DNA of 64,000 bases from Juglans regia (lineage: Eukaryota; Streptophyta; Magnoliopsida; Fagales; Juglandaceae): the NCBI RefSeq assembly GCF_001411555.2, contig NC_049907.1, forward strand, positions 37,501,482 to 37,565,481, written 5' to 3'. The number at the start of each line of letters is the position of its first letter. The stretch's first letter is position 1. The notes under the pieces were generated by a model that worked only from the letters and a program-made list of their open reading frames with translations, did not search any database and was not told where the DNA came from. Position numbers and translations under genes: made by a program. Below, one piece after another: positions 51,087 to 61,315 of the stretch.

Positions 51087-52623
51087 TGACAATACTTGAT
51101 TAGGATTAATGTGGGTATGTAAGATATCACTTGATTAAAATAATGTAGCAGAATGAAGCTTGATTTTTCATTCTTGATCCCCTTCTATTTAATTAAGTGA
51201 AGCAAGCAAAACAAACAAGTTTTCCAACTTAATTACTGATCTCTTTTATACGACATGTCTCACATCCAAACACGACCATGCCAGCCACTGCGCACGGCTT
51301 CATGGGGATGATCAGTACACACAAACACGACGGAGAGAGATCAGAGTGATTGAGATTTGGAAGTGATATATATATACCTCGAGAAACTTCACTATCATTT
51401 AAGAACTTTTTATATAAGTACTGTATATTACCAAATTTTATTACTTGAAAGTAATGTCATGTACGCCAAAAAGCCTCTGCCTGCCCCAAGTAAAGAGAAA
51501 AAGCAAATATCGATCATATATACTTCCATTTCAAGCTCTCAAAATCCCTCCACAGCCTGCCTCCAACGGGTTTCCAAGAGATCATGTTAACTCCATCATT
51601 GTTCGTTAATTCAACTTTCTCCAACAAATGAATGGTTTTCGTACTGAAGCTAGTCGACAATATTCATCATTAATGTACACTCCACTAATTCTTGCTAGCC
51701 ATATGTATCACAAAATAAAAATGGAAACTAAAGCTGCAATGTTACAAATTTGATAATTCCTTCTAGGAATCTGGTACCAGCATCAGTCTATAGCTTTTCC
51801 AACCTGAGTTTAACTAGTGCGAAACGCCAAAAATACAAGCAAAATTTCTCCAAATCTTAGTAGCCAGATTACTATCAATAAAAAGATGGATGTTCCATAG
51901 ATTCCATTTGAGGGGATGCTGAAAATTCTCCAGAATTTGTGGGCATTCATATCCTCTTATCTTCAGTAATCCTCAAGTGCACTATTGCCTTGCAGCTTCT
52001 ACTAGATCATGCGCTCTACCTAGTTAGTTGATGGCGCAGGGATTCATTCAGACTTGAGTAAGAACATCATGTGATATTGGGCATCCCTAATTCTCATACC
52101 AAAAACTTTATTGCACATTCTTCAATTAAGAAGAACACCATCAAATTCGAGTGCTCTTCTAGTTCTAGGGACTGATCATCATCTCCTAAAATAATTAGCA
52201 TGATCGCTTAAACTAGAACTAACTAGTCCTAAATTCGAGCGATTCGCAGATTGGCATAATTGTACATTAGTGCTACTTAGTCGTATGAAATGAATGGTAT
52301 TGTTCTCAATTATCTAAAATCGGAAGGTGAAGTGTTTCAATAGGGGTAAAAAAAAAAGAAATGATTTGTATAAGTCTTAAATAAACAAACTCCGTACAAG
52401 TCTTTGAAAAAAGGTGGACCCCATCTAAAAACAGTGTAAAAAAACCATTCTTTATTAGTGGGACCCATCTTTTTATAAAGAATTTGTATGAGACTTGTAC
52501 CTAGCATTACTAATGATAAAAAAAAAAGAAACCAAAGAGTTCATAGCACAACTAGCACAAAAAGGAAAATAGAGTTGAGAAACGTCCTCAAAAAATGAAT
52601 TAATAATAAAATTTATATAAATA

Positions 52624-52831
52624 TGGGTAGTGCTATGCACCCAATTTGCCCACTTGGTGTACCCCTAGTGCAAATTGTATTTTTTTTTTTTCTACTTCTT
52701 ATATCAAATATTTTTTAAAAATAAAAAAATATAAATACGCTAATAGTTACTTTTTTAATTAGTAAGCAAAACTTTTTTTTTTTAAATAAATTTATGAGCG
52801 GTCAAAATGAGGAGACATACTATCATTATTT
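52624..52831. mobile_element. MITE copy 2 (GGGTAGTGCTA family)
   Basis: It starts GGGTAGTGCTATGCACCC and has TTTGCCCACTTGGTGTACCC and TAGTGCAAATT near the left end. The right side has TTAGTAAGCAAAA and GAGCGGTCAAAATGA, ending CATACTATCATTATTTTC. It shares order and landmarks with the copies at 29971 and 52905. Confidence 0.7.
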
Positions 52832-52904
52832 TCTAAATATAGTGATGACGTAGCTCATTCTTTCGTGAAGACATTGCTTTAGCTTTTATATTGATAATAG
52901 ATAA

Positions 52905-53143
52905 TGGGCAGCGATACTATGCCACCCAAGTTTGCCCACTTGGTGTGCCCTTTAGTGCAAATTATATTTTTTTTTTATTTCAAACAATTTTTAAATATGT
53001 TTAAACATTTTTTTTAAAAAAAATCAATACTTTTATAATAATCACTTACTTAACTATTATGTAAAAAAATAATATTAAAAATAAAATAAAATATATGAAC
53101 GGTCAAATTGAGAGGTTTGCTCAAGCGGCATAGTATCATTTTC
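52905..53143. mobile_element. MITE copy 3 (GGGTAGTGCTA family)
   Basis: It starts GGGCAGCGATACTATGCCAC with TTTGCCCACTTGGTGTGCCC, and ends GCGGCATAGTATCATTTTCC. The terminal GATACTATGCC / GGCATAGTATC pair is an 11-bp perfect inverted repeat. It lies 73 bp from copy 2 in the same orientation. Confidence 0.7.
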
Positions 53144-53152
53144 CGTAGAAGT

Positions 53153-53752
53153 ATTATTATACGACTTAATTCCGTATTACTTGACACTTGCAAAGATCAA
53201 TTCTAAAAGAATATTAAATTTTTTTGGGCAAGGAATAATAATTGTACATTAAAAAATAGTTCTGTATATCCAATGAATTAAAAAGAAATTGGCGCAAAAG
53301 TGTGCGAACCATGGATAATTGGCGCCAACAAAAGTAAAAAACAAAACTCTCGGTGATTTGTTCTCAATGGAAAAAACTGTCGTTTGGATTTGAAAATGAG
53401 TTAAAATAAGTTGAGATAAATTATGAATAATAGTGAGATAAGTTGTGAATAATATTAAGATTTATGAGTTAAAATTGCTGAATAATAGTAAATAGTAATG
53501 AGATGAGTTGAGATGGACTGTGAATACAAACGAAGTAATCATAACATTGAGAATTGTGGACGACAATGCTTATTTGCGGCGATTAAAGAAAGAAGTATTT
53601 GCGACCAAAAGTTAATATTGTACGACTTCTGTATTAGTACTTGACACTTGCAAATTATAATTCTAAAAGAATATTAAATCTTTTTTGGACAAGGAATAAT
53701 AATTGTACGTTACAAAATATATAGATCTATATATCCAATGAATAAAAAAGAA
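53153..53752. repeat. pair of ~140-bp direct repeats
   Basis: The copy at 53153-53292 and the copy at 53612-53752 share TACTTGACACTTGCAAA, ATTCTAAAAGAATATTAAAT, CAAGGAATAATAATTGTAC and ATATCCAATGAAT in the same order and orientation. About 320 bp lies between them and contains the MITE at 53380-53533. Confidence 0.75.
53380..53533. mobile_element. MITE with TCGTTTGGATT terminal inverted repeats
   Basis: The left TCGTTTGGATTTGAA and right GAATACAAACGA ends are inverted repeats with one mismatch in twelve. The interior is built of GAGATAAGTTGTGAATAATA-like repeats, a pattern also seen near 12060-12100. Confidence 0.6.
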
Positions 53753-53969
53753 AATACGAATTGTTTCTACACGAAAAGTAATAAATATATAAAAAGAACC
53801 TACAAAATTAGGTTCATCAAAATGAGCAGACCATATCAGATTATCAACTACTACTACAGTCTACACACACCAAGAAATAATCAAATACAAGAAATTTGGT
53901 TATCTTTACAGAAAACACATAATTTTAGATAAGATCCTTCTTAGAGTTATTATCTAATACGTACAATAG

Positions 53970-53988
53970 TTTTTTTTTTTTTTTTTTT
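53970..53988. repeat. poly(T) tract
   Basis: A run of about 19 T between 53970 and 53988, followed by ATAGAAGAGCCGG. Confidence 0.6.
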
Positions 53989-54329
53989 ATAGAAGAGCCG
54001 GTAGCCACACACATAGCAGCCCCGTCCCAAGTTTATAAATAAACCCTCACTTATGGCGGAGGAATACCGTGGTTACAATCAAGGTATTTGGAAGATCATT
54101 ATTAATATGCAAGTAAAATCCTCCCAAATATATACAAACCAACAAACATCAAGTAAATAAACAAACTAAACAAACCTAGATCAAGAACAATACTAAACAG
54201 GCTTATATAATAAAAACCAAAAAAAAAAAGTCATAAAAATCATGCATGTACGTGTTTCTACGGTGCATTCGATCTGCCACTGGTGAATTAATTAAGCCGC
54301 AGGCTAGGCCAAGAATGCATGGACTTGTC

Positions 54330-56127
54330 TCAAAGTACAAAAAGACTCTCCAAGAATGCTTGAAAGTTATCTGGGGGCATATTAATAATGGCATCGATTT
54401 CATCTTGTGCTTGTAATTGATCCGATATTGATACTTCCGAAAAATTAGCAGCTTGTTCCGATGACGGAATATCAGTGATCCTCGTATCCGAAAATGCTTG
54501 TTCCGATGACGGAATATCAGTGATCCTCGTATCCGAAAATGCTTGTTCCGATATTGATGGGTCAGTCCTCGGACCACGGTACCTTATTCGACATAAAGTC
54601 CAGCTTTGAAACTGTAGGTAGTTGCATAAAATAACGTAAATGATGATTAATTAGAAACTAACAATTAAATTAATTGATGGAGCTATATATATATATATGC
54701 ACACACACACATATAATGGGAATAAAAGCAGTGCATGCGTAACACTGACTAATACTCATGATGAGGTAATTTTATTTTTAGATCTTACTCATGATGAAGT
54801 AATTATCAGGGCCGGCTCTTCATTAGGACTTAGACAATTGCCTAAGATCCCTAATGGAAGAAGGCACCGTAAAAAATATATATATAAAGTAAAATTTTAA
54901 AAACATATATATATACCCAATAAAAAAATTTTAATTAACTCAATGATAATAAGAATATAAACAAAATCAAATAGATATTGTATCATTATTAATTTTTAAA
55001 AATATCATATATAATAATTATTTTACCTATTGTCCTTCTAAGAATGCACTTCTCTTTTTTTATTATTAGTTTAATAAATAATTAACTTGAAAATTATAAA
55101 TAGCAAATTTTAATTTTTCAGTGTTCATAAAAAGTTTTTATATAATCCTTTGAAGAGACAATGGCCCACTTTTTTTAAAATGTGTAAGTTGTTTATAGAA
55201 CTTTATTGACAATAAAGATTATAATTGTGTCTAAGAATCTAATTAAAGTACTTGTAAAACTAGATTTGATAAAATTCTCTCTAAGTAAAAAATTTCTTAA
55301 TAAAGATTAAGTCAGTTATTAATTGAAAATGTAGTATAAAATCTTAATCAATAATTTTACTTTACAAAATTATAGGAATTATTTTTAAATAAAAATATAA
55401 TATAAAAATAAAAATAAATTTATTTAATTTTACCTTTAAAAAAAAAAAGCCTCACTCAAAATTGCCGCGGAACATATTGTGCCGGCCCTAGTAATTATGA
55501 ACACATGCATGCAGCTTACCTGAGCATTGGAAGCTAGCCTGTATTCGTGCATAATCCAGTCGGTTTTGGTTGCTTCTTTCCGGATTCGTTCTTTGTTTTT
55601 GTATTTAAGGAAGGTGAGCGACTTCATGTAACCCACGAGGTGGCCCTCTGAGTCTCTAATTTCAGTGTCTCCGGTGTTAGCCTTCCACCAACCTCCATCA
55701 GCATCCCCTTCTATATCCCTTTTGATTCTCTTCCCATTACCGTTTCTAGATACTGGCTCTCTCTTCACAAAAAAATATCGGTCATTATTCAAGGTCATGT
55801 ACGCGGGATCATTACGGCCATCTACATGCACCAAGTTTCAAACCAACGAGAGAATCATGATCAGTACTGTACGTACGTAGAAGATTAGAATTAAAAACGA
55901 TCGCAAAAAAAGATTATCGTGAGAAGAAACGAAAGGTACTGGAAGAAAAACATACGGTGAAGAAACCATGGTTCGTGAGCGTAGACGTCGGCTTCAACGA
56001 TGGGACCATTCGGTAGATCCAGCCCCTGTATTTTCCGCCATAGATAAAAGGACACCAACACTTCGTCTTTGGGATCGAACCTGAACCCGACGGGGAATGA
56101 TGTATTCCAACGTCTCGACATCTCCAT
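54330..56127 (-). CDS. NAC-domain transcription factor (3 exons, 251 aa)
   Basis: Exons on the minus strand: 56127-55956, 55821-55520 and 54611-54330, with GT..AG introns in closed phase. The NAC DNA-binding domain covers about residues 8-170. Subdomain A reads FPVGFRFDPKDEVLVSFYL, subdomain B-like VEADVYAHEPWFL, C-like YFFVKREPVSRNGNGKRIKR, and D GGWWKANTGDTEIRD with YKNKERIRKEATKTDWIMHE. E is reduced to LASNAQFQSWTLCRIR. The layout of exons (A/B, then C/D, then E plus tail) is the usual NAC pattern. NAC proteins bind DNA as dimers and activate or repress stress, senescence or wall programs, but the subfamily here is not identifiable. The tail is short (about 80 residues), acidic and Ser-rich, ends DNFQAFLESLFVL, and contains two exact 15-residue repeats (SEQAFSDTRITDIPS). 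Subdomain A departs from the usual LPPGFRFHPTDEELV. Intron 2 carries a hAT-type element. Confidence 0.9.
54451..54552. repeat. 45-bp tandem repeat in NAC coding exon 3
   Basis: Two identical 45-bp units (54451-54495 and 54496-54540), each starting GCTTGTTCCGATGACGGAAT on the plus strand, are followed by a 12-bp partial unit. The period is a multiple of three, so the reading frame is kept and each unit adds 15 residues. Confidence 0.95.
54807..55490. mobile_element. non-autonomous hAT element in NAC intron 2, with perfect 8-bp TSD
   Basis: The left terminus CAGGGCCGGCTC and right terminus GTGCCGGCCCTA (reverse complement TAGGGCCGGCAC) are inverted repeats. Both ends are flanked by the same 8 bp, GTAATTAT (54799-54806 and 55491-55498), the hallmark of hAT insertion. 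The 684-bp body is AT-rich and lacks a transposase. Its left 45 bp resemble the reverse complement of the right end of the larger hAT at 57600-61315 (shared TTGCCTAAG / TTGCCCAAG motif), so that element or a relative probably mobilised it. Confidence 0.9.
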
Positions 56128-56225
56128 TGATCGCAGCCTCTCACCAATGATCTTTCGCTCTCGCTTTTTCTCTCTTTCTTTATCTTTGTTCCGGGCAATA
56201 TATTGAACCCTAGCCTCTGCTTTTG

Positions 56226-56239
56226 TATATATTATATAG
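56226..56239 (-). promoter_or_regulatory. likely TATA box of the NAC gene
   Basis: The minus strand reads TATATAATATATAC about 100 bp upstream of the NAC ATG (56127), a normal distance for a plant core promoter with a short leader. Confidence 0.5.
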
Positions 56240-56449
56240 AAAAATGCAGGGAGCCGGTTTTGGGCTCCCCATTTTTTTGCCCTATTGGATTTATTATTTT
56301 TTTTTAATTTTTTTTTTAACTTAGTTATTAGGAAAATATTATTTAATAATATTGTAAATTTTTTTTTTAAATATTTAAAAATATTAAAAAATGATGTGAA
56401 AAAAAACGAAAAGATCTTTATTATATATATTTAACTTATCAAAAATGAT

Positions 56450-57337
56450 GAAACCCGTCTCTCTCGAACCCATCTCCCTCAGCGCTTGATACAGCTTTGG
56501 TTCGAGGGCTCGAGGGGGTGGGAGCTTCGACTCCTCCCCCCTCTCCCCACCTCTCCCCACCTCCGTCCGCTCTGTGCACACAACCGCTCCGTTTTTGTGT
56601 TGTTTTGTTTTGTAGGCTAAATAAGGGGGAACAGCGGCTCTGGTATTTCCGGCGACAATAGATCAGCACGCGCCTCTCCATGGTGTTGCCCAGCCGTCGA
56701 TCTTCAAGTCTACCGAAGGTGATGCCATCTGGAGTGGCGAGTTGCCCGCACGCGCGGCCATAAAACTCGGAGGCGTTCGGCGAGTGGCCTTCTCGCGACG
56801 CCGAGAGGCCCTCTACTGTCGCCACGCGCGGCGCCGCTGGGGTCTGTGAGTCCGGAACTTCCAAGATCGGTCGTTGGTTTTCTCCCAGGGTGGCGCGTGT
56901 TCTGCACGCGCCTCCGCAACTGTTCGGAGCTTTTTCTTCTGCTGTTGTTTTTAGTTGTGTTTCCTTTGTATTTTCTTGTGTCCTGTATTAAAAAAAAAAA
57001 TCAAAAAATCAAAAAATTTAGTCCCTGCGGACCGTGGTCCGAACTGGTGGTATGTCCCCATCTCCGCTTTGGCGGTGTATGGGGTTGGTGCACCCTACCT
57101 CGCGTAGTCGGGGTATGGGTTTTGTCATTAAGTATTTGGTTTACTCTGTCGGGGATAGAGATGTGTACGACGAACCTCTTAGACTTCGGTCTTTAGAGTT
57201 CTGTCGTCTGGGCTTGATCATGTCAGCCACGAAAGTGTGCTGAGGAGCTATTAACGTTTGTAACTGACTTTTTAAGTCAAAATTATATATCCTTTTTATG
57301 AATGGAATGTGACCCTTTATTATCAAAAAAAAAAAAA
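56450..57337 (+). mobile_element. GC-rich retroposon with poly(A) tail and 17-bp TSD
   Basis: The element begins GAAACCCGTCTCTCTCGAAC and ends in an A-run after TATTATC. It is bounded by identical 17-bp repeats, AACTTATCAAAAATGAT, at 56433-56449 and 57338-57354. This is the signature of target-primed reverse transcription. The first 550 bp are markedly GC-richer than the surroundings. An A-rich stretch lies at about 56990-57020. The last 300 bp include GGATAGAGATGTGTACGACG and TTTATGAATGGAATGTGACC. No known protein is encoded. It could be an internally deleted LINE, a large SINE-like element, or a processed transcript. Confidence 0.85.
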
Positions 57338-57599
57338 AACTTATCAAAAATGATAAGTTGACAAATTCTTACTTTTAAGGGCACACTTCTTTCATCTTTC
57401 ATCTGTAGGACAGTCGATTTACGTAATTGAAATGAGTCAAACCTTGTTCAAGTGGGTCGTTTCCTATATATGTACACATATTCTCCCATATCCATGCTTA
57501 AATATATATTGACTAATTCTCACGTGCTTAATCAAGTAAAGAGATCCTGCACGCCAATTTAGGTGTGGAAAAAAGTGTCATCAGATCAACCTTCAAATT

Positions 57600-60500
57600 C
57601 AGGGCCGGTTCAATAGATTTTGAGACCTAAGACGATAAGTTAAAATATGATATTTTTTTTATATCAAATTAATTAATTTATATTTAAATATATTTTTATT
57701 TAAAAATTATTCTTCTTACTTTTTGAGATACAAAATTACTAATTAAATTTTTATATTCAAGTTTTTCTAATATTTCCTTTTCAATTGATAATATGGCTAG
57801 TCCATTTAATCTTTCCTGAGACATTGTTGATCTTAAATAAGATTTTATTAATTTTAATTTTGAAAAACTTCTTTCTGCAGAAGCAACAGTAATATGTATT
57901 GTCAATAAAATTCTATAAGAGATACATGCATTTGGAAAAGAATCAAGTCTTTTTATATAATTTAATATATTAATAGGAGTACTTTCTACTATTGATAAAA
58001 TTTCTTTTAAAATTTTTAGTTCAGAAAATAAATCTAAACCATCAATATCATATTTCAAAAAGCTTTCAAGATTAAGACATTTTTTTTGCAAACTACCATC
58101 GTCAAGTGATTTCAATTTATTTATATCAAATAGAAAACCAAAAATATTTTCATATATTTGAAATTGTTCAAACCTATTTTGAATTGAAGAAATTGCTTGA
58201 TCTACTATAAATAAGAAATAATTAATTCTAAAAGATTCTTCAGCAGATTGTGTTATCTCCTCATTGACATTTTCATCAAACTATTTTTTTCTATGAATTA
58301 TTCGTTTCGCTCTAAATACAGGTTCTATTTTCATACTAATTGCAATCTCTTTTGATGAAATCATAGCAGGTTTAAATCCATTTTCTCTATAATCTTGAAA
58401 AAAATAAATAAGACCTTTTAACTGATCAATGGCAACATCTATATGCATATCTTTAGATTGCAGACTTTTACTTACAGTATTGACCGCAAATAATATATCA
58501 TACCATATGGTCATGCCTAATATGAATTCAAAGTTCTCAATTTCATATGCTATTAAACAATTAGCTTCACTTTTTGTTTTAGGATCTTCAGTTATTTTTG
58601 CTAGTTGCAATAAACCTTCTCTTATTTGTGGAGTTTGGAATTTTATTGCTTTGATACTTTCAATTCGACTTTTCCAACGTGTTTGTGATAGTGGCTTAAG
58701 AGTTAGAATTGACACATTATCTTATAAAATTTTCCATCGCTTTGTTGATGAAGAAAACAAAGAATAAATACGTTGGATTATTCCAAAAAATGATATAGTT
58801 TTAGGACAAGAATTAGCCATGTCACATATAACAAGATTAAGATTATGACAACCACATGGCGTGTAAAATGCTTTGGAGTTTATATCAAGCAATCTTCTTT
58901 GCACCCCTTGCTCTTTCCTTTCATATTAGACCCATTATCATAACCTTGTCCTCGAACATTATTAATATCAAGTTCAAGACTTTTTATTGCATCTAATAAT
59001 TCATTGAAAATACCTTTTCCACTTGTATCATCTACTTTAATAAATTCTAAAAAATGTTCATCTATTTTTATTGGGCTTGTTGAAAAATTAACACATCTTA
59101 GTATGAGAGACATTTGTTCTTTATGACTTGCATCTGGGGTACAATCAAGTATAATTGAAAAATATTTTGCTTCCTTTATTTTTTTAATAATATGATTTTT
59201 AATTTCAGTTGCTAGCAAGTGTATTAATTCATTTTGTATATTATGCCCAAGATAATGATTATGAATTTCACCATCTTGAATACGTCGAATGTGTTCTTGC
59301 ACTACTGGATCAAACTCAGAAATCATTTCAATTAAACTTAAAAAATTTCCATTATTTTCTTGGTAGATCTTTTCATTTTATCCTCGAAATGGTAAATTAT
59401 TTTTACCAAAGATTTTTACTACAGCAACAATTCTCATTAACACTTTTTTCCAATGATCTTTTTCTCTGTTAATTTGTTCTTGGATTTTTTTGTCAATCGT
59501 TTTATTTCTTAACAATCTCATTTCTAAATCAAGCCAAGCAATAATTAATGTTAGTAATATGCTCATTGGTTGTTTCATGACTTTTAAGCTTAGAACTAAG
59601 ATTTTTCCAATCATCGGTTCCTTCATTAGCTAGTTACTAAGTTTTGAATTAAACAACTTGCAACAAAAGCAGAATACTCTATTCAAGTCTTTTGAATATA
59701 CTAGCCATTTTCTATCATGTTTCTCCCCATTTGATAAGTTTCGTATATAATATGTAGTAGAAAAATGTCTAGAGTTCTCATCCTTAGGAAAGTTTATATC
59801 GCTATATCTACTTGGACCCTTTTCTACTAATAAATCTCTGAATTTTGTATCAACGTATTTCCATTGAGTTGGGTCATAAATATTTGAAGGAATAGAATCA
59901 TATATGTCCTCGGTATTTTTATTTTCTTCTGTACTTTTTCAAAATTCTCCATCAATAATTGTAGCAGTACATGCTTGAGTACTATCCTCATATCCCTTTT
60001 GTTGGGTTTGTTGTGTTTTTTCATTATCTTCATATCCCTTTTGTTGTATTTCTTGATTTATTTTGTCATCTTGTGGTCCTATTTGGTGTGTTTCTTGATC
60101 ATTTACAAATGTTTCACCTAAATTTTCTACTGTATTTTGTTTATTGGTAGTAACAAATTTATTTAAAGATCCTTTTTGAGATTCAATCAATTTTTCTATT
60201 CTTCTCTTTTTTTTAAGTTTTTCATATCGAGATGCATATTTTCTATTAGACATATTTTCTAGTCGAAAAGAACAATATCCACTATATAAAATCTTATTAT
60301 GATTATGAATATTCTAGAAAAAATAAATATTAATATAAAACAATAGAATCTGATTTAGCAAACGAGATCCACTTTTATATAACAAATGACCTTCACTTTT
60401 ATATAAAATTGTTAATCTGCATAATAAAATAAAATATCTTAATGTTAATATCTAAAATCAACAAATAAATTATAGACTAAAAAAAATAAAAAGAATAAGA

Positions 60501-61315
60501 ATAAGAGTTTGAAAAGTGATGCATAAGTGCCGTGGCCCATGGGCCATGCAAATTGTGAAGTATTGATTAATTGAAGAAAAAAAAAAAAACCAGGGGACAT
60601 GGTCCCATGTTCTGGAAAATTCTTCCGAATAGTAACATGGACGTGGCTGTTTTATTGCCACATATCTTCACACTTCACAGACTCATTCACCGCATATATG
60701 ATATATAATATAGATAAAACACTCACTCACTTTATACAAAATAACAAACGTGAAACGGCAAGCTGCAGCTTAGATTAATTAGCGATTGAGCTTTGTTTAC
60801 CTTTCAAAATGCAGACTATACAGCAGAGTTCCTCAACGTTTGACGGTGTGACTGGAGACAATGGAGAGCCAGAGAGGCTGCCAGTGCATACGAGCAAGAT
60901 GGGCATAGACGCAAGAGAGAGATTAGAGAATGGAGAGTGAAATACAAAAGATAAGAAAAAAGATTTGTTAATTTCAGATATAAAAGTAGAATTTTTGAGA
61001 TGTTCCGTTGGATTTTTTGAGATTTCGTAAAAGTAGATTGAAACCATTAAATTACAGTCATTATTGTGAATTTTAGTTTCCTAAGAGAAGTTGTAGCGTC
61101 TATAATTTAATAGAAATTTATATTTTCTTTTTATAATTATTAACATATTTTTAACCGTTGGCTTGTTAATTTATTTTAGATATGAGTTTTTAATTTCTTT
61201 ATTTAGTATAAATATATATTTTTTTTTTTACTTAATTATTTTTATTTTTTGAGGCCTTCTTTCACTACGGGGCCTTGGGCAACTGCCTAACTCGCCTTAT
61301 GGGAGAGCCGGCCTG
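57600..61315 (-). mobile_element. decayed hAT-superfamily DNA transposon
   Basis: The left end CAGGGCCGGTTCA (57600) and the right end GAGAGCCGGCCTG (reverse complement CAGGCCGGCTCTC) are imperfect terminal inverted repeats. Just inside both ends are GGCCT/CCTAAG-rich subterminal motifs. A minus-strand transposase remnant fills the middle. The flanks (TTCAAATT left, GCTTCAAT right) share only TTCAA, so the 8-bp target-site duplication is degraded or the ends are slightly misplaced. Confidence 0.85.
57696..60253 (-). pseudogene. hAT transposase (DUF4371 / zinc-finger MYM-type-1-like), broken
   Basis: Pieces in order on the minus strand: N-terminus 60253-59939 (MSNRKYASRYEKLKKKRR, Gln-rich linker); a TTF-type zinc-finger region around 59640-59930 ([28 protein letters not shown]); a DUF4371-type catalytic region 59326-58880 ([30 protein letters not shown]); 58904-58722 (TPCGCHNLNLVICDMA); 58715-58281 (LSQTRWKSRIESI); and the C-terminal dimerisation domain 58115-57696 (ASAERSFSKLKLIKSYLRS). 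An in-frame TGA lies near 59940, a frame break near 59640, a stop near 59358 and others between the later pieces, so no active transposase can be made. Confidence 0.88.

Larger units (their letters stand above)
51087..54329. other. intergenic spacer rich in MITEs
   Basis: I see no gene between the NPF stop and the NAC 3' end. The 52.6-53.8 kb part holds two GGGTAGTGCTA-type elements, a GTTTGGAT-type element and a pair of direct repeats of about 140 bp. The 53.5-53.6 kb part includes TTTGCGGCGATTAAAG and TTTGCGACCAAAAG, reminiscent of CACTA-element subterminal repeats. Confidence 0.5.

Noticed and set aside
56450..57340. The GC-rich block as a CpG-island promoter or a protein-coding gene.
   Set aside because: The perfect 17-bp TSD and the poly(A) end show that it is an inserted retroposon, and open frames inside disagree between strands and match nothing known.
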